A stretch of 64,000 nucleotides of DNA from Suillus spraguei. Lineage: Eukaryota; Basidiomycota; Agaricomycetes; Boletales; Suillaceae. The stretch lies in contig JABCPU010000129.1 of the NCBI GenBank assembly GCA_016800925.1, forward strand, positions 1-64,000, read 5' to 3'. Position 1 is the stretch's first letter; every line of letters begins with the position of its first letter. The translations under genes were made by a program, and so were the position numbers. Positions 1-11,334 of the stretch are shown here, piece after piece. Under the pieces are notes generated by a model. It did not search any database, was not told where the DNA came from, and was given only the letters and a program-made list of their open reading frames with translations.

Positions 1-149
1 TTCTAACCAAGTTATTCACACCAGGAGATGTCCCTGACATATACCAAAACATTGTTTCCCAATGTGTTGCTATTGGTAATTCTCATCACTGACTCATTGC
101 ATTAAGGGCACGTCATGCACTGCAGAAGAAGAACTATGACAATGCTCGT

Positions 150-1740
150 CACACTCCCAATTGTGATTCCAACACAATGGTTGTAGATCCCATCTCTGAT
201 ACAGAATGATCTGAATGCATGAGAAAAGGACAATGCTTTGGATGTCATAAGACTGGACACTGCTTTGGAAGCTGTCCTGACAGGAAGAAGAAGACCCCAA
301 TCCAGCAAGTGGAAATCAAGGAACTTCTGAGAAGGAAGAAGACAATAAAACAGTCCATCGTCTGATTGAGGATTTTTAGCTTGGGGAACCAAAGATTTGA
401 CGTATGTTTCTCCCAATGTATTACTAAGACTTGTATGTGCTGTAGGTGAAAGAAAATAACTCTGTGTTCCTATTACCCTCATTTCACATACTCACTTAAA
501 ATCTGTTGACACCACCACTGTCATCAACTCTGGAGCAGCCAGAACCTTTATCTTCATAAAATCACATAATGAAAATTGAAACTCCATTTTGCATTACAAC
601 TGCAGATGGAACCCTTAGCAAAGGAGGACCAATCACTCACTACTGTCTGTTAGTAGTAAAGATTGATGAATGCACCATGTATGGCAAATTTAACATCACT
701 AAACTCGGTTGATGGGATCAGATTCTTTTGGGAATCCTTGGATACACGCCATGAACCCAGCAATAGATTGGGCCATGGAAACTCTAACTCTCCCACGAAC
801 CTCTAAATCTGATGAAATCGAAATTGATGTGGACACTGATAGGAAGAAAGCCGATCTACCACCCACTTTTCCCTACCATGAAAGGAAGCCCTCTCTCAGA
901 TAGAAGGATTTGAAACTTCCAAAGAAGATGTTTATCCCTGTTATCGAAACCCCTGACAAGTACCCATCATAACAAATCCTCCATGTGTGTGTAGTCCACA
1001 ATCCCTGTCTCCTCCCCCTCATGTGGAGAAATGAAAGAACAAAGTTGAACCTGAACTCCAGTGTGGCCTGAGTCAGAAGAACAATGACCTATTGTTGAAC
1101 AGACTCAAGGAAAACAAAAAGCTAATGAAGAGTTACCAGGATGAGATAAGATTATGCCAAAATTATCTTGATACTTTGACCCGCAGTCACTTGCACCTTT
1201 GTTGATTCCCACCAAAGCTGATGATCAATTCAACACAACGCACAATGTTTGGAGCGCGCCAGAAGTGCAAGAAATTTCTTCCTATGAACTCGGAGATGGC
1301 AAATTTTTAGTGTAGTATGATTTAGACGGAAGTTGTATGAGAGTCACCGAGGAAGTATCCATGGATACGCCTCTTACCCATGACAGAACTTCTCGACTTG
1401 AACAACTTCCCAACTACTCCACAATTTCATTACCTCCACCTAAATACAGAAACAAGGCACAAGAATTCACCACAGATGAGAAGGAGAAGAAGAAGAAACC
1501 TTTTGAGGAACTCATACCCTCATATCTTCACAACTTTGCAGATGTCTTCGCCCAAAGACGGATTAAACCAACTTCCCCCCAATGACCTGGTATTGATCAT
1601 TGTATTGATACAAAACCCGGTTTTATTCCCTGTACGTCAAAAGTCTACACATTATCTGAAAAGGAACGTGCATTGGTAAAAACATTCATTGATGAAAATG
1701 TCGCAAACACTTTGGTCACCCCATTTTAGACACCTCTTAG
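150..1740 (+). mobile_element. Degenerate Ty3/gypsy retrotransposon fragment (gag zinc knuckle to start of reverse transcriptase)
   Basis: Broken remains of a gag-pol gene. Around 215-290 one frame gives a CCHC zinc knuckle (CFGCHKTGHCFGSC), the nucleic-acid-binding motif of gag. Around 505-560 a frame reads TVINSGAARTF, which resembles the aspartic protease D-S-G-A site with Asp changed to Asn. Around 715-780 the peptide GNPWIHAMNPAIDW resembles the linker that precedes reverse transcriptase in Ty3/gypsy elements. 1500-1720 matches the beginning of the RT region (NFADVFAQR, then a frame with EKERALVKTFIDEN). The coding sequence changes frame repeatedly and stops near 1730, before the RT catalytic motif, so the element is dead and truncated. 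No LTR can be paired with it. Family assignment rests on motif order; the breaks are visible directly. Confidence 0.78.
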
Positions 1741-1794
1741 GTTGATTGTCACCTACAGAGGTTTTCACCTAAGAGGTACTTTTCTGCTGGCCTG

Positions 1795-1980
1795 CCCAAG
1801 TGTTCTGTGGTCTTTCCCTGAAATTTGTAATATACTTGGAATGGTCTATGGACCATTTTAGAAATTTGATGGGAAAGACCACAACTGCGGTGGGAAGACC
1901 ACAGGTATATAGGGAAGACCATTGCCATAGTGGGAAGACCACAGATATATAGGGAAGACCTACATCTAATAAGGAAGAAT
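1795..1980. repeat. Degenerate short tandem repeat based on GGGAAGACCA
   Basis: The ten-base motif GGGAAGACCA or close variants occurs at roughly 1872, 1891, 1912, 1931 and 1952, spaced 19-21 bases apart. A reverse-complement copy (GGTCTTTCCC) lies near 1808. Spacers share ATATAG or similar. It sits between the retrotransposon fragment and the repeat that holds the Harbinger insertion, and could be the decayed end of an LTR. Confidence 0.6.
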
Positions 1981-2360
1981 ATATGTAATATTGTTTATAT
2001 TTTTCGCATTTTTAGCACCTACTGTGGGAATATTTCCACATCATTCCTCACAATCTCATTACCTCATGTATCAGGTACATTGCCATAATTTAGAGCTAGT
2101 ACGGTAACTGAAATTGATCTGAAGTTTGGAAATTGAAGCTCAGTACAAGCCGATAAGAGCTGATGGAGTTTTAATGTGCAAGTCAGGCACACCAATGCCA
2201 ATGACTGTTATCTGAGCGCATCTTGCAAGATGGTTCCATTACCGCTTGATCCTCCATTCAATAGATCATTGTTTTCTGATCCATTGTTCAATCGCTTCAT
2301 TCACCATTGGATCAGGCAACATCTGCTGCATCAGTGGTCCATGAATGACTCATTCGATAT

Positions 2361-3615
2361 GTGGCCCTCATGATCAGTATCATCATTGCTACAACTCAAT
2401 CATTTATACAAACTGCATTACCAAAAGCGCCTGAACCATATCATACATTGGCGCTCAAGGGTGAAGAATGGCTCATGGAGTTGATTATTGGCCACCCTCA
2501 GCGCATTCGCTGTGAACTCGGTGTGCATGCACATGTCTTCAAGAAGCTCATCGAGGAGCTTCGTGGCCTTGGTTATAGTAGCTCCTGCTACGTCTCACTG
2601 GAAGAGCAGTTGGCTATTTTTCTATATACTTGTGTCACTGGTTTGACCATCAGACATGTTGGAGAGCGGTTCCAGAGATCCAGTGATACAATCTCAAAGT
2701 AAGTCATTGGTCTATATATCAAATAAATTAACCTGATCTATTTGTATCAGGTATTTTCGCAAGATCTTGTTCATTTAGCATCCCTCCCATTCTATACAAT
2801 GTACATTCACTTTCTGGATGGCACTATCATTCCCAACAAGATTTGCAACAACCCAAAATTCTGGCCCTATTTCAAAGGTGCTATTGGTGCCATTGATGGC
2901 AGCCATATTCACACATCCCCTCCATCGTGTGATCATACATTCTACCATAATTGCAAGGGCTTCATATCTCAAAATTGTCTGTTTGTCTGCGACTGGGACC
3001 TCAAATTTATCTATATGGAGACTGGCTGGGAGGGTTCGTGACAGATGCATGTCTATGGGAGGAGGCTCGTTCAGATGACTTAGATATTCCCTGTCAAAAA
3101 TACCTTCTCAGTGATGCAGGATTTCCGTCCTGCAAAGAGCTCCTTGTCCCTTACCATGGCGTCCAATACCACCTTGCAGAATGGGGCCGTGCCAGCACTA
3201 GGTACATTTTTTAATTTTGTTTATAATATATTCAATTTTGATCTCTCAATAGACCTGCTAACAAGCAGGAGTTGTATAACCTTTGTCATGCTTCCGCACG
3301 AGACATTATTGAAAGAATCTTCAGAGTCTTGAAATGGTGCTTTCAGATCCTGCTCTTATCACCCAGTACAAGATGGATGTTCAGGCCCACATCCCTGCTG
3401 CACTATGTGCACTTCATAACTTCATTCACACTCATGACAACCAGGAAGGGCTTCTACCTGAGAGATGTGTCACCTTCAACAATGATAACCTGCAGTATCA
3501 AGGGCTGCCTGCTGATGCAGTAGGGCAGCCTGAGGCTGTCAATGATGCAAACGTACTACGAGACTGTATCGCGCAAAAGATGTGGGATGATTACCAGTTG
3601 ATTTTAGCTGAATGA
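2361..3615 (+). pseudogene. Harbinger-type DDE transposase (HARBI1-like nuclease), frameshifted
   Basis: The endonuclease that cuts and inserts the element. The N-terminal exon (2361-2699) contains the helical region typical of the family (LAIFLYTCVTGLTIRHVGERF). An intron with a GTAAGT donor follows, then an exon with the first catalytic Asp in GAIDGSH (about 2887-2907), a second acidic segment around VTDACLWEEARSDD (3040-3085) and the last acidic residue in DIIERIFRVLKW (3302-3337). The reading ends in the C-terminal segment PAALCALHNFIH and a stop near 3613. The frame is lost at about 2765 (just after the first intron) and at about 3035-3045, where one base appears to be missing after GWEGS. 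A further frame change lies near 3330. These breaks argue for a dead copy. The intron pattern is my reading. Confidence 0.85.
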
Positions 3616-3936
3616 GGTGCATTAGACGACTCTTTAACAGACATCAACGAAGATAGCGATGACAACAACGATGAATTGTAGTATTGTACACAGTAGTACT
3701 ACAAATGATAAATGCGTGTATTGTACATGATATAATGGACTTGAAAGGTACTTGAACTATGTGGTGGCATACTGCTGGATGATGGAGACAACAAAAGCAC
3801 GGTGCAAAGTGTGATCTGCAGTTTCAATGTAAGAACTAGTCACCACAGAGCTTCTCACAAAGATATTCATCAGCACAACCTTGTCCTCCAGTAACAGGTC
3901 GCTATCTTGTTCCTGCATGAGACGAATGGCGAGCTT

Positions 3937-5101
3937 TCATTGATCAGTGACACGGCTCTCATCAGTGGTGACCATCTGTGTCACCAACGTATCAGTGAGG
4001 CGGTTGAGGGCACCTTGCATCCCTATCATTGCAACTGCATTTGTAGGCTTGTTAACTTTTGATATGTCACCACTATCCTCAGGTTGAGATTTGATATTTG
4101 TAATGGCGGCACCAGCAATGATGGCAGCATGACTGGTGACCTTGGTCTTCTTCGACTTCGAACCTTTTTGTGAGATTGACGTGAATGTTGTTGAAGGAGG
4201 TGGTGCGAGAGATTGTGTATCCATGCCAGTTGTAGTATTTGCGCCGTTTGCATTAGTCCTATCTGCACCATCCGTGCCAGTCATATCAGAATGTGTCTGT
4301 TTTCCGATGCTCAATGTCTTAGAAAAAGGGGGGGCAGAAAGAGCAGCGACAGCAAGTTCAGAACTGCCAGTGATAGGCATAGTGTTATTGTGCAGCACGT
4401 GGTCCCAACTGAGCTCTTCTTCGGCCTCAACCTCACCCATCTGAACATCTGTTGGTCCAGCGATGACATCGGCACCTGTAGGGGCTGCAGATGCCTGGTC
4501 AGATGAATCGTCAATGACAGCAGCTGCAGCCCTAGATGCATGATAGGAAGCACGACCTCAAGCACCACTGCCACTTGGCAGGATATCTTGCATTTTCCCA
4601 TAGTTATTCCATCCAGTGTTTTGGTAAGGACGCATGACATGGTTGGCCTGCAGCAATTGAGTATGAGCAAAAGAATAGATAGTGGTAGCAACTGACCTTC
4701 TTCTCCATGTATGCATCCCACACATTACTTGCAGTGGTCCCCTCAATACCAGCTCCAATCTCATTATCCCAGTGAGTGCCAGATGTCTTTAGGCAATAGT
4801 TTCCAATGATGTGGTATAGACTTTTTAACTAGAGAGATCAAGATCAGTAGTCATTAGATAGATCACTTGATAAGTCACATACCGATTGCCACTTGTTCCT
4901 ACAGTGGCTCGCAACCTTCATTGGGCCAAGGGTCTTGTGCTTTGCAATAGCAGTTGCAGCATCAGTATAAACCTGCGGTCTGAAATTACTACCGTCACCT
5001 ATTTTTGAACATTGTGAGTGGAGGTAGGTGACAAGAGCATCTGTCTCTGCATCATTCCAGATTGCCCTTGGAGCCTTCTTGGGCTGCGGCTCTTCAGACA
5101 T
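3937..5101 (-). CDS. Myb/SANT-like DNA-binding protein, Harbinger partner
   Basis: Convergent with the transposase and inside the same inverted repeats. The first exon begins at 5101 with a basic start followed by WNDAETDALVTYLHSQ, a Myb/SANT-like helix, and continues through NKWQSVC. A middle exon (about 4790-4690) reads SGTHWDNEIGAG and VWDAYMEKK. A further exon reads YQNTGWNNYGKMQDILPS. This order is that of the fungal and plant Myb_DNA-bind_3 type domain. The C-terminal exon (4440-3937) is long, Ser/Thr/Ala-rich and contains a lysine cluster, likely a nuclear signal. In PIF/Harbinger elements such Myb proteins bind near the ends and carry the transposase into the nucleus; that role here is inferred from family knowledge. 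Exon joins between 4840 and 4500 were not fully resolved. Confidence 0.75.
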
Positions 5102-5180
5102 GAGAAGTAGTTGGTAGTGGGCACAAATAATGATGCCGATTATAATAGGTATGATCTTCCTGCACTGCTCCTGTAGATTG

Positions 5181-5654
5181 TGTTACAACTGTACGTGCCC
5201 CTATTCATTTTCTGTCTCTCTTACTCTGTATATTATGTAACTGGACTCTGACTCATATGCTCAACGCATCTGTACCATAGCTGCCTTCCTTCTTTGGATA
5301 CGCACTTACATTCTCACACCTCTCTTGGTCCGTGCACACATATTGGCCTATTTAAGCACAATGTATTACGCTTGTATTCCTTACTTTAATCTTACTGGGT
5401 TTTACCTGGAACTTCCTTCGCTTAGGCCTCCAACCTAAGTCGTCTTGAATCGTCTCTAAGTCTAAGCACTCCTTAGCCTTAGTCTCAATTCTTGAAGAAC
5501 CTCTTAGACTCGTCTTTGAGGCCGAACCCTTGATCGTACTCGGAACACGTTCCTTGTACTTTCACCTTGTCCTCTTTTGGACATTGTAAGAACTTCCCAG
5601 CAGACCGTCTGTGTCTTTTCACTGTCGCTGGTGACACCACCCCAGTTCGTAACA
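5181..5654. mobile_element. Solo LTR of a retrotransposon inside the Harbinger element
   Basis: A 474 bp unit that begins TGTTAC and ends GTAACA (inverted termini), flanked by a perfect five-base duplication, GATTG, at 5176-5180 and 5655-5659. It contains a TATTTAAG box (about 5348) followed by a pyrimidine-rich downstream stretch, as expected for an LTR promoter. No internal retrotransposon genes remain, so this is a solo LTR left by recombination between the two LTRs. It lies between the start of the Myb gene and the right inverted repeat of the Harbinger element, so it inserted later than that element. Confidence 0.85.
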
Positions 5655-5933
5655 GATTGGGGGTATGAGGTGCCTGGAATAAGGACATTGCAAGAGGTCA
5701 AGAAGGTTTGAGCTCCGCCTCAGCTTGACAGAAGCTGACATCTCAGCTTAGCTACTGCGGCATAATTTCATGAATTTTTGGTTATCGTACTAGCTCTTAT
5801 ATAATTTCCCAATTTTGACTATTACTATTTATAGTAATCTATTTTTGTCATCTTCCCCATGATCATTACCATTACCTTATACATCAGGAACATTACCATA
5901 ATTTATATAATTTCGCAATTTTGACTACTTACT

Positions 5934-6990
5934 GGGAGAATTTCCCCACAACACCCAAAACATCAGCTCTTTTTAATAATCCTCTAAAATATCAATCATT
6001 CTATGTCATTTCTGCTCTCCACTACACTACCAACACCTGTTCTTCATATATAAGTAGTAGTTTGGTATATATATGTACAGTATAATATGATAGACCGCTT
6101 TTTTTGTTCATTTGTATGCCTGCTCCTCCTCCAGGGCCCTTTCAACATAGCCTGAGGCCCAGAACATTTTCGCACTTTTGCCCCTTTGATAGGGAAGTGT
6201 TCTAGGGTATTCAGGACATGTTTAAGAGTATATATGAAGAGATTCCTTCACTTTTTTTTACCCCCTGGAGCGCCCTACATCAATAAATACAGTATATATA
6301 TAGAAAACACAAAATATGTTCCCATGTATTTATTTCTAGGTGAATACACTTGCAAAATTTATTCCCACCATCTATTCAACAGTAGGAACAATGTATCAGG
6401 AGTCCAGGACCATAGGACAAGACCCTGTGATGCAGTCTACCTACCCTCTCCTGGTGGTTTACCCCCTGTGAAATTTTTCCTGTAAGACCGGACCTTCAGG
6501 ATGGTAAGTGGTCTATTCCTATGCACATTTAGAGTATATTTATCACCTATCTACCATAGGAAACCTATAGGGTCCTTCAACAGAAACAAAAATATGAAAA
6601 ATCGCATTTTTGACATTTTGATGTTTTTTGATATCTTACTCTTGCACACATGGTGCAATATGCTCATATATCATCAGTGGCACATGCATATATATGTACT
6701 ACACAAATATCAGTTATATATGGGGCAGAAATTTGAGATCTAATGTGAAGGGGGTATTTCTACTGATAAGGGGCCCATACCTGCAAAACATAGGCTGTTG
6801 ATGATCAGACACCTGGGATATCTCTCATATGTATACCTAATGATAACCCTAGGAACGTAGAAGGATCCATGAAGGACTGACTGAATGACAGGCAAAATGA
6901 CATATGTGTGAAAAGAGACAATAGCCTGAGTTGAATGATATGCGAGTTGTCGTGGATGATTTGTGGAGTACATGGTAGAAAAATGATATC
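5934..6990 (+). repeat. Long dispersed non-coding repeat, copy 1
   Basis: This ~1 kb AT-rich stretch has no convincing gene. It matches, in inverted orientation, the sequence from about 12205 back to 11335, and in direct orientation 10585-10990. Shared landmarks include a TATATAAGTAGTA block with a later AGACCGCTTTTTTTG block (6050-6105), TCCTGGTGGTTTACCCCCTG (6447-6466), CTTACTCTTGCA-type sequence near 6635, and a late segment reading GGCAAAATGACAT (6891). Divergence is roughly 15-25 percent by eye. No TSD or coding capacity was found, so it may be a large LTR or a non-autonomous DNA element. Confidence 0.65.
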
Positions 6991-7197
6991 GGCAATTCCC
7001 GACAATGTTTGAACTTTGCACACATATACAACTAGTCATGTCACTTCAGCGGGTTGATTCCCCACATTCCAATACTCCATCACCAAGTCACAACACAAAC
7101 ACCACAGACTATCCCATATCTCTATCGCAGTTATCACGCCCTCCTTTCGTGAGTAAATAGATTTTCAAGTTCGTTCAAATTTAACGCTTATTATACA

Positions 7198-7554
7198 TTG
7201 TCCAAGGATCCTCCATTAATCATCGCTGAGGCCAAAGAAAGTCCCCCACAAGATGTCGAAGAGGCCAGATGTTTCCTGGCACTAGTACACACGGAATGCA
7301 AAGTACACAGAGCGGAAGCTCAGCTTGCAGACCGCCTCGTCACCAAGGATAATGCTTTGACTGAATATAGTCGTCTTAAAGCAGCAAAGGCATGGAAGAG
7401 GCTAGGAGATGCCGAGCTGATGGTGGGACGGGCGCCCTCGATACTATCAGAAAACAGGTTCTCTGTCTCTGAAATCACTCTTGCTACACATCGGTCAGAG
7501 CAAACGCTAATTGGCAATAACAAGCAGATGGGTGAGCAGTTTTTTTTTCATTAG
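7198..7554 (+). CDS. Hypothetical protein, possible coiled-coil exon
   Basis: An open frame of about 118 codons without an ATG at its beginning (it starts at a TTG), so it is probably an internal exon or a gene remnant. The central part (ARCFLALVHTECKVHRAEAQ and AAKAWKRLGDAELMVGRA) has a heptad-like pattern of Leu/Ala with charged residues, suggesting a helix or short coiled coil. A possible splice donor (ATGGGTGAGCAG) occurs at about 7527-7538. I do not recognise the family, and no neighbouring exon could be joined to it. Confidence 0.3.
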   Translation: MSKDPPLIIAEAKESPPQDVEEARCFLALVHTECKVHRAEAQLADRLVTKDNALTEYSRLKAAKAWKRLGDAELMVGRAPSILSENRFSVSEITLATHRSEQTLIGNNKQMGEQFFFH

Positions 7555-8860
7555 TAGTACTCATCTCACCTTTTTTATAGTTCATTTTGTTGCGCAGTTG
7601 GACTGACAGTTGTATACGAGTTGAATATGTAGATAACATATTATTAGATTGCATTTTGTTGTCTTATTGCTGTATTATAATTAGTACTCGTTTTTCATAT
7701 CTAATAACAAAATTTCAACATGAAGGTCTATGTTAAACTGGCATGAATTTTGTTATACTAGTACCAACTTAAACAATTAATAACAAGATGTGTCTGTTGA
7801 GCATCTGTGGTATCTGTTGCATCTGTGGTACCTTGGGAATTGGGGGCCTGTGGATCCTGGAGTCTCTGTCGTCCTGGGAGTGTCCTGGGATTCTGTTGCC
7901 GAAAACGGTAGTTTGCTGATGTCTAGGATCGCAGGAATTAGTGCTAAATGTCTGAAAATTGCGTCTACTGTAATCAAAGGATACTACAAGACTTTCGATA
8001 ATTACCTCTAGGATCGCAGAAATTAGTGCTAATTAGCAGGACACCAATTAAATTATCCTAGCCGTCAAATCTATCTAATTAGCGAAATTTTTGAAAATTT
8101 GTGAAAATTTGTTCTAGCTAGAGAGGGTGATGTGCATAGCATACACGCGAACAACGAACTGCTTGACGTCATGATGATCGAGCGCTGGCGTCATCATCCC
8201 AGAAGCCATAACCCGTGACCCCAAAAATCTCGTGACCGTCAGCTTAATAAGGTAATACCTGGTTTCTGGACTTTTGGTGATGATGCGTCGCGTCGCGTCA
8301 CTAATCAAATGTCTTAACACTCTGTAGACTCAAATAAAAATGCCAGCACAATACACAAAGCGCGACTCAGCAGCAAGTCACATCATTGGAAGCAAGCTTA
8401 CATGGACGCATGTTGGCAGATGGCTTGTTCAAGTTCGCCTGACACTTCTTGTCACATTCACATGAGCAAGTTCAAGTTTTGCGACGAGTCAGCGGTAGCG
8501 TCGACAACCGGGAGAATCTTGGACATCGCTCTCCTTAGCAATGATCACTACACTAGCTTTACCACTGATACGAAAGTTCTACCAAGGTGCATTCATAATA
8601 GGTCAGCATCTCTATGGAAATGAATGTGAGGCAAGTCAATGCATTAATGGTGACATTTGAACTATTGGTAAACAGGTAAATTTTCAATTCCTGCCACGTG
8701 GTATTGGCATGTTTTAAAGCAAACCATCTCTTGTCACACTTTATCGGGGAGCCTAATGCTCACGCTCGATTGCTACTATCTCGTCATCGCTTTTTCGAGG
8801 GGACGTTTCATACGTGGCTAATACTAAGGTGCACGACAGTACCATCATTGAATTTGCCAG
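7555..8860. other. Intergenic stretch with a short direct repeat
   Basis: I see no supportable gene here. A 24-base motif beginning TAGGATCGCAGGAATTAGTG occurs at about 7922 and again, with one difference, at about 8010. The part from about 8570 to 8907 is the upstream region of the aspartic protease gene and is duplicated upstream of the second protease at 49.25-49.74 kb. Confidence 0.5.
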
Positions 8861-8863
8861 CAC

Positions 8864-8871
8864 ATATATAA
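8864..8871 (+). promoter_or_regulatory. TATA box of the aspartic protease gene
   Basis: ATATATAA lies 37-44 bases before the ATG at 8908. The surrounding sequence (TTTGCCAGCACATATATAAT) is repeated almost exactly upstream of the second protease copy. Conservation between the two copies and the spacing support a core promoter. Confidence 0.5.
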
Positions 8872-8907
8872 TGCACCACTGAGTATGATATTGCTTTCCA
8901 GTCAGCC

Positions 8908-10398
8908 ATGTTCCCCGCTCGATTGTTAACACTTCTCCTAGTTTTGCCAATCACAGCATCGCCCGTTAAACCTGCCAATTTCCCTACCTCCGTCCCCATT
9001 ACCAGGAGGCTAAATTTCTTTAATGGTACTTATAACCTTGTGGCGCACGATATAGCTCGTTCGCAGGCCCTTAGGGGTCCCAGCAAGCACGGACAACGTC
9101 GAGTTAGCGTTCCTCTGACAACCAATTGTTTTGTCTACACCATATCAGTTGGTATCGGCAACCCCCCCACAATCTGTGAGTTCAATACTGAAAAAATATG
9201 CGGCTGCTAATGCATTATTAAAGACAACTTGATTCTCGATAGCGGTACCGCGAACGCATGGGTTGGTGCCGGTACTTCGTACCAGGCAACCGACGACAGC
9301 GTCCGCACTGAAGAACCTGTATCGGTCGTCTACAGTTCTGACCACCGCATGGACGGTGTGATATACAATATGATATCATAAGTCGAAAATACTTACGATT
9401 ATCTATAGGAATTATGTACTTCGACACCGTCACTGTCGGTCCTGGGCTCACCGTCCACAAGCAGCCGATCGGTGTTGCTGATCGTGTACTGGGCTTCGCT
9501 GGTTTTGACGGTGTCCTTGGCATCGGGCCTATGGCATTGACACTCAACACCCTGACTCAAATGCCGACAACGCTGATCCCGACTGTCACTGACAACCTGG
9601 TTAAGGAAAACATCATTCCTGCGAACATTCTTGGTGTCTTTTTCAAGCCCTACGGCGGTTCGCAGGAAGAAACCGCTGGACAACTCACCTTTGGTGGAAC
9701 TGACAATACCTTGCACCGTGACATTAAATACACGTAAGCTACCTCAGTTGCTAGATCAATCCAGACTGATAGCAATTGTTTTGTTTCAGTCCTATCATCA
9801 ACATCCCGGTTGCACCGGAATTTTGGGGTATCCGTCAAAGCATCTCATACGGCACCACAGTGATCAGACCGATCTTACCATACGCCATTGGTGTTGTCGA
9901 TTCTGGCAACACCTTTATTTCGATTGCCACCGGTGTGTATCCACTAGAGTGCAGCGAGTAATGATGGTCTAATTAGTATTCGATAGAGGCCTTCCGGCAG
10001 TACAGGGCTGCAACCGGCGGTCGATACGATCCTGGGAGTGGACTTCTCGCTATTACCCGCTATCAGTACGCGGCCCTGGAGAACCTGAATTTCAATATTG
10101 ACGGCGTACGTCAATTCTGTTGGCACTCACACCCCTTGTTCACCGTTTTGCACAGAAAATCCTCACGCTCACCCCTGACGCTCAAGTCTGGCCTCGTTCT
10201 CTCAACTACATGCTTGGATTTCGTCTTAGGACTTACATGTATCTCATTGTTCGCGACATTGGCACGGAATTTCAAGAAGGGCCCTTTGACTTTGTCATTG
10301 GCTACGTATTCATCCAGCGCTTCTACACCGTGTTTGATGCCTCCAACTCCTGCATCGGTTTTTCCGAAACCCAGTTCACTCAGGCCGTTACCAACTAA
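8908..10398 (+). CDS. Secreted aspartic protease (peptidase A1, polyporopepsin-like), six exons, intact
   Basis: Extracellular acid endopeptidase of the pepsin fold. Exons: 8908-9175, 9224-9355, 9409-9733, 9790-9934, 9977-10105 and 10156-10398, all with GT-AG introns of 42-56 bp, joining in frame to 413 residues. Residues 1-20 form a signal peptide (LLTLLLVLPITASP), followed by a basic-ending propeptide (GQRRVS). The two catalytic motifs are LDSGTANAW (Asp at about residue 95) and VVDSGNTF (Asp about 279). Other family marks are FDTVTVG, GVLGIGP, LTFGGTD and the C-terminal YVFIQRFYTVFDASN. Length and arrangement fit basidiomycete polyporopepsins. Both motifs use Ser rather than Thr at the second position, which the family allows. 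A closely related but disrupted copy lies about 41 kb away. The role is probably nutritional proteolysis. Confidence 0.92.
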
Positions 10399-10584
10399 TA
10401 TGGAAGTGCCAAAATATACGAAGGATCATTTTGCGACGCAAAGCAGCATATGCATTTGAAGGTTGTATGTACTATGTACTCTTCTTGAATAGGCCCTGGA
10501 AGTCTTATTCGTTGGTTGGGTTTATGTATGATTAGATCATGGCCACCTCAGGTAGCACATCTCGGTGCCTATAAAGGGTCTAAT

Positions 10585-10990
10585 AGCTAGCCAATTATAC
10601 CAACAGGATAATACCAACAGGATACTTCTACAGGAGCAAATACATAGAAAATCACATTTTGGCATTTTCGATGTTTTTCAGTATCTTACGCTTGCATATA
10701 TGATCCAACCTGTTCATATATAATAAGCATAGCATATATACTTGCTTTTTATGACAAAGATCAGCTACATATATGGCGGGAGTTTGGGATCTGATGTAAA
10801 GGGTGTATTTTTACTGATACGAAGCCTCCATGGTAATCAAGGGTATCAGAGGCCTGGGGTGCCTCTTACATATGTCCTTGAAGATAGCCCTGAAACTTCA
10901 GAAAGATCCGCGAAAGATCCGCGAAAGATCCGCGAAGTATTGAGTGAATGAGAAGCAAAATGACATGTGTGAAAAGTGACAATATACATC
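10585..10990 (+). repeat. Dispersed repeat, partial copy in direct orientation
   Basis: Matches 6580-6920 in the same orientation and 11390-11575 in inverted orientation (for example ATACCAACAGGATACTTCT and GGAGCAAATACATAGAAAAT, then CAGTATCTTACGCTTGCATA). It contains an 11-base tandem triplet, AGATCCGCGAA, at about 10902-10938. Together with the next copy it makes a large imperfect palindrome centred near 11.1 kb. Confidence 0.65.
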
Positions 10991-11334
10991 TTTTCACACA
11001 AAGACATATTTATATATAATACAGGTCGAAGATTTCATTGAAAATATATAGGATACATAGTAGACTATCTCAGGAACCTATGCTACATACTGCCCTGAGA
11101 GTAGAGGGTAGGTGGAAAGAATGTAGTGTAAATATGAGTTGACCCAGTATTAAAGTCCTACCACGGCATTTTCGACATTTTGAGCATTTGAACTTTCCCA
11201 CACTCAATTTCTTATCTACTTCACTTCCACAACTCTCAATTCTGGGTGGATCTTTCTGTAAATTTGGGTCTGTGATATTTAATATATTTAAAATGCGCTC
11301 CAGGTGTCCGATCATTAAGGATTGATAATTTGAA

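Larger units (their letters stand above)
2093..5796. mobile_element. PIF/Harbinger DNA transposon with transposase and Myb/SANT partner genes
   Basis: The element starts with GAGCTAGTACGGTAAC and ends with GTTATCGTACTAGCTC, an inverted terminal repeat of 16 bases with one mismatch. It is bounded on both sides by TTA (2090-2092 and 5797-5799), the three-base target duplication expected for PIF/Harbinger elements. It is 3704 bp long. Inside are two convergent genes: a HARBI1-like DDE nuclease on the plus strand and a Myb/SANT-like DNA-binding protein on the minus strand. These are the two proteins known to cooperate in transposition of this superfamily. A solo LTR (5181-5654) has inserted into the right end. 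The transposase frame is broken at two points, so the element should be inactive, although the Myb gene looks open. Confidence 0.88.
2023..5950. repeat. Repeat split by a Harbinger insertion; an unsplit copy of the target lies just downstream
   Basis: The left piece (2023-2092) begins TGTGGGAATATTTCCACA and ends CATTGCCATAATTTA. The right piece (5797 onward) begins TTATATAATTTCCCAATTT. At 5889-5925 the same target occurs uninterrupted (CATTACCATAATTTATA, followed by TAATTTCGCAATTTTG). The outer boundaries TGTGGGAA (2023) and TTTCCCCACA (5941-5950) are inverted to one another, as expected for the ends of an LTR or small DNA element. I found no flanking target duplication for this outer unit, so its identity is open. 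A related sequence appears inverted near 12140-12195. Confidence 0.6.

Noticed and set aside
6740..7039. Overlapping minus-strand ORFs of 60-99 codons
   Set aside because: They lie in the dispersed repeat and are not conserved in its other copies.
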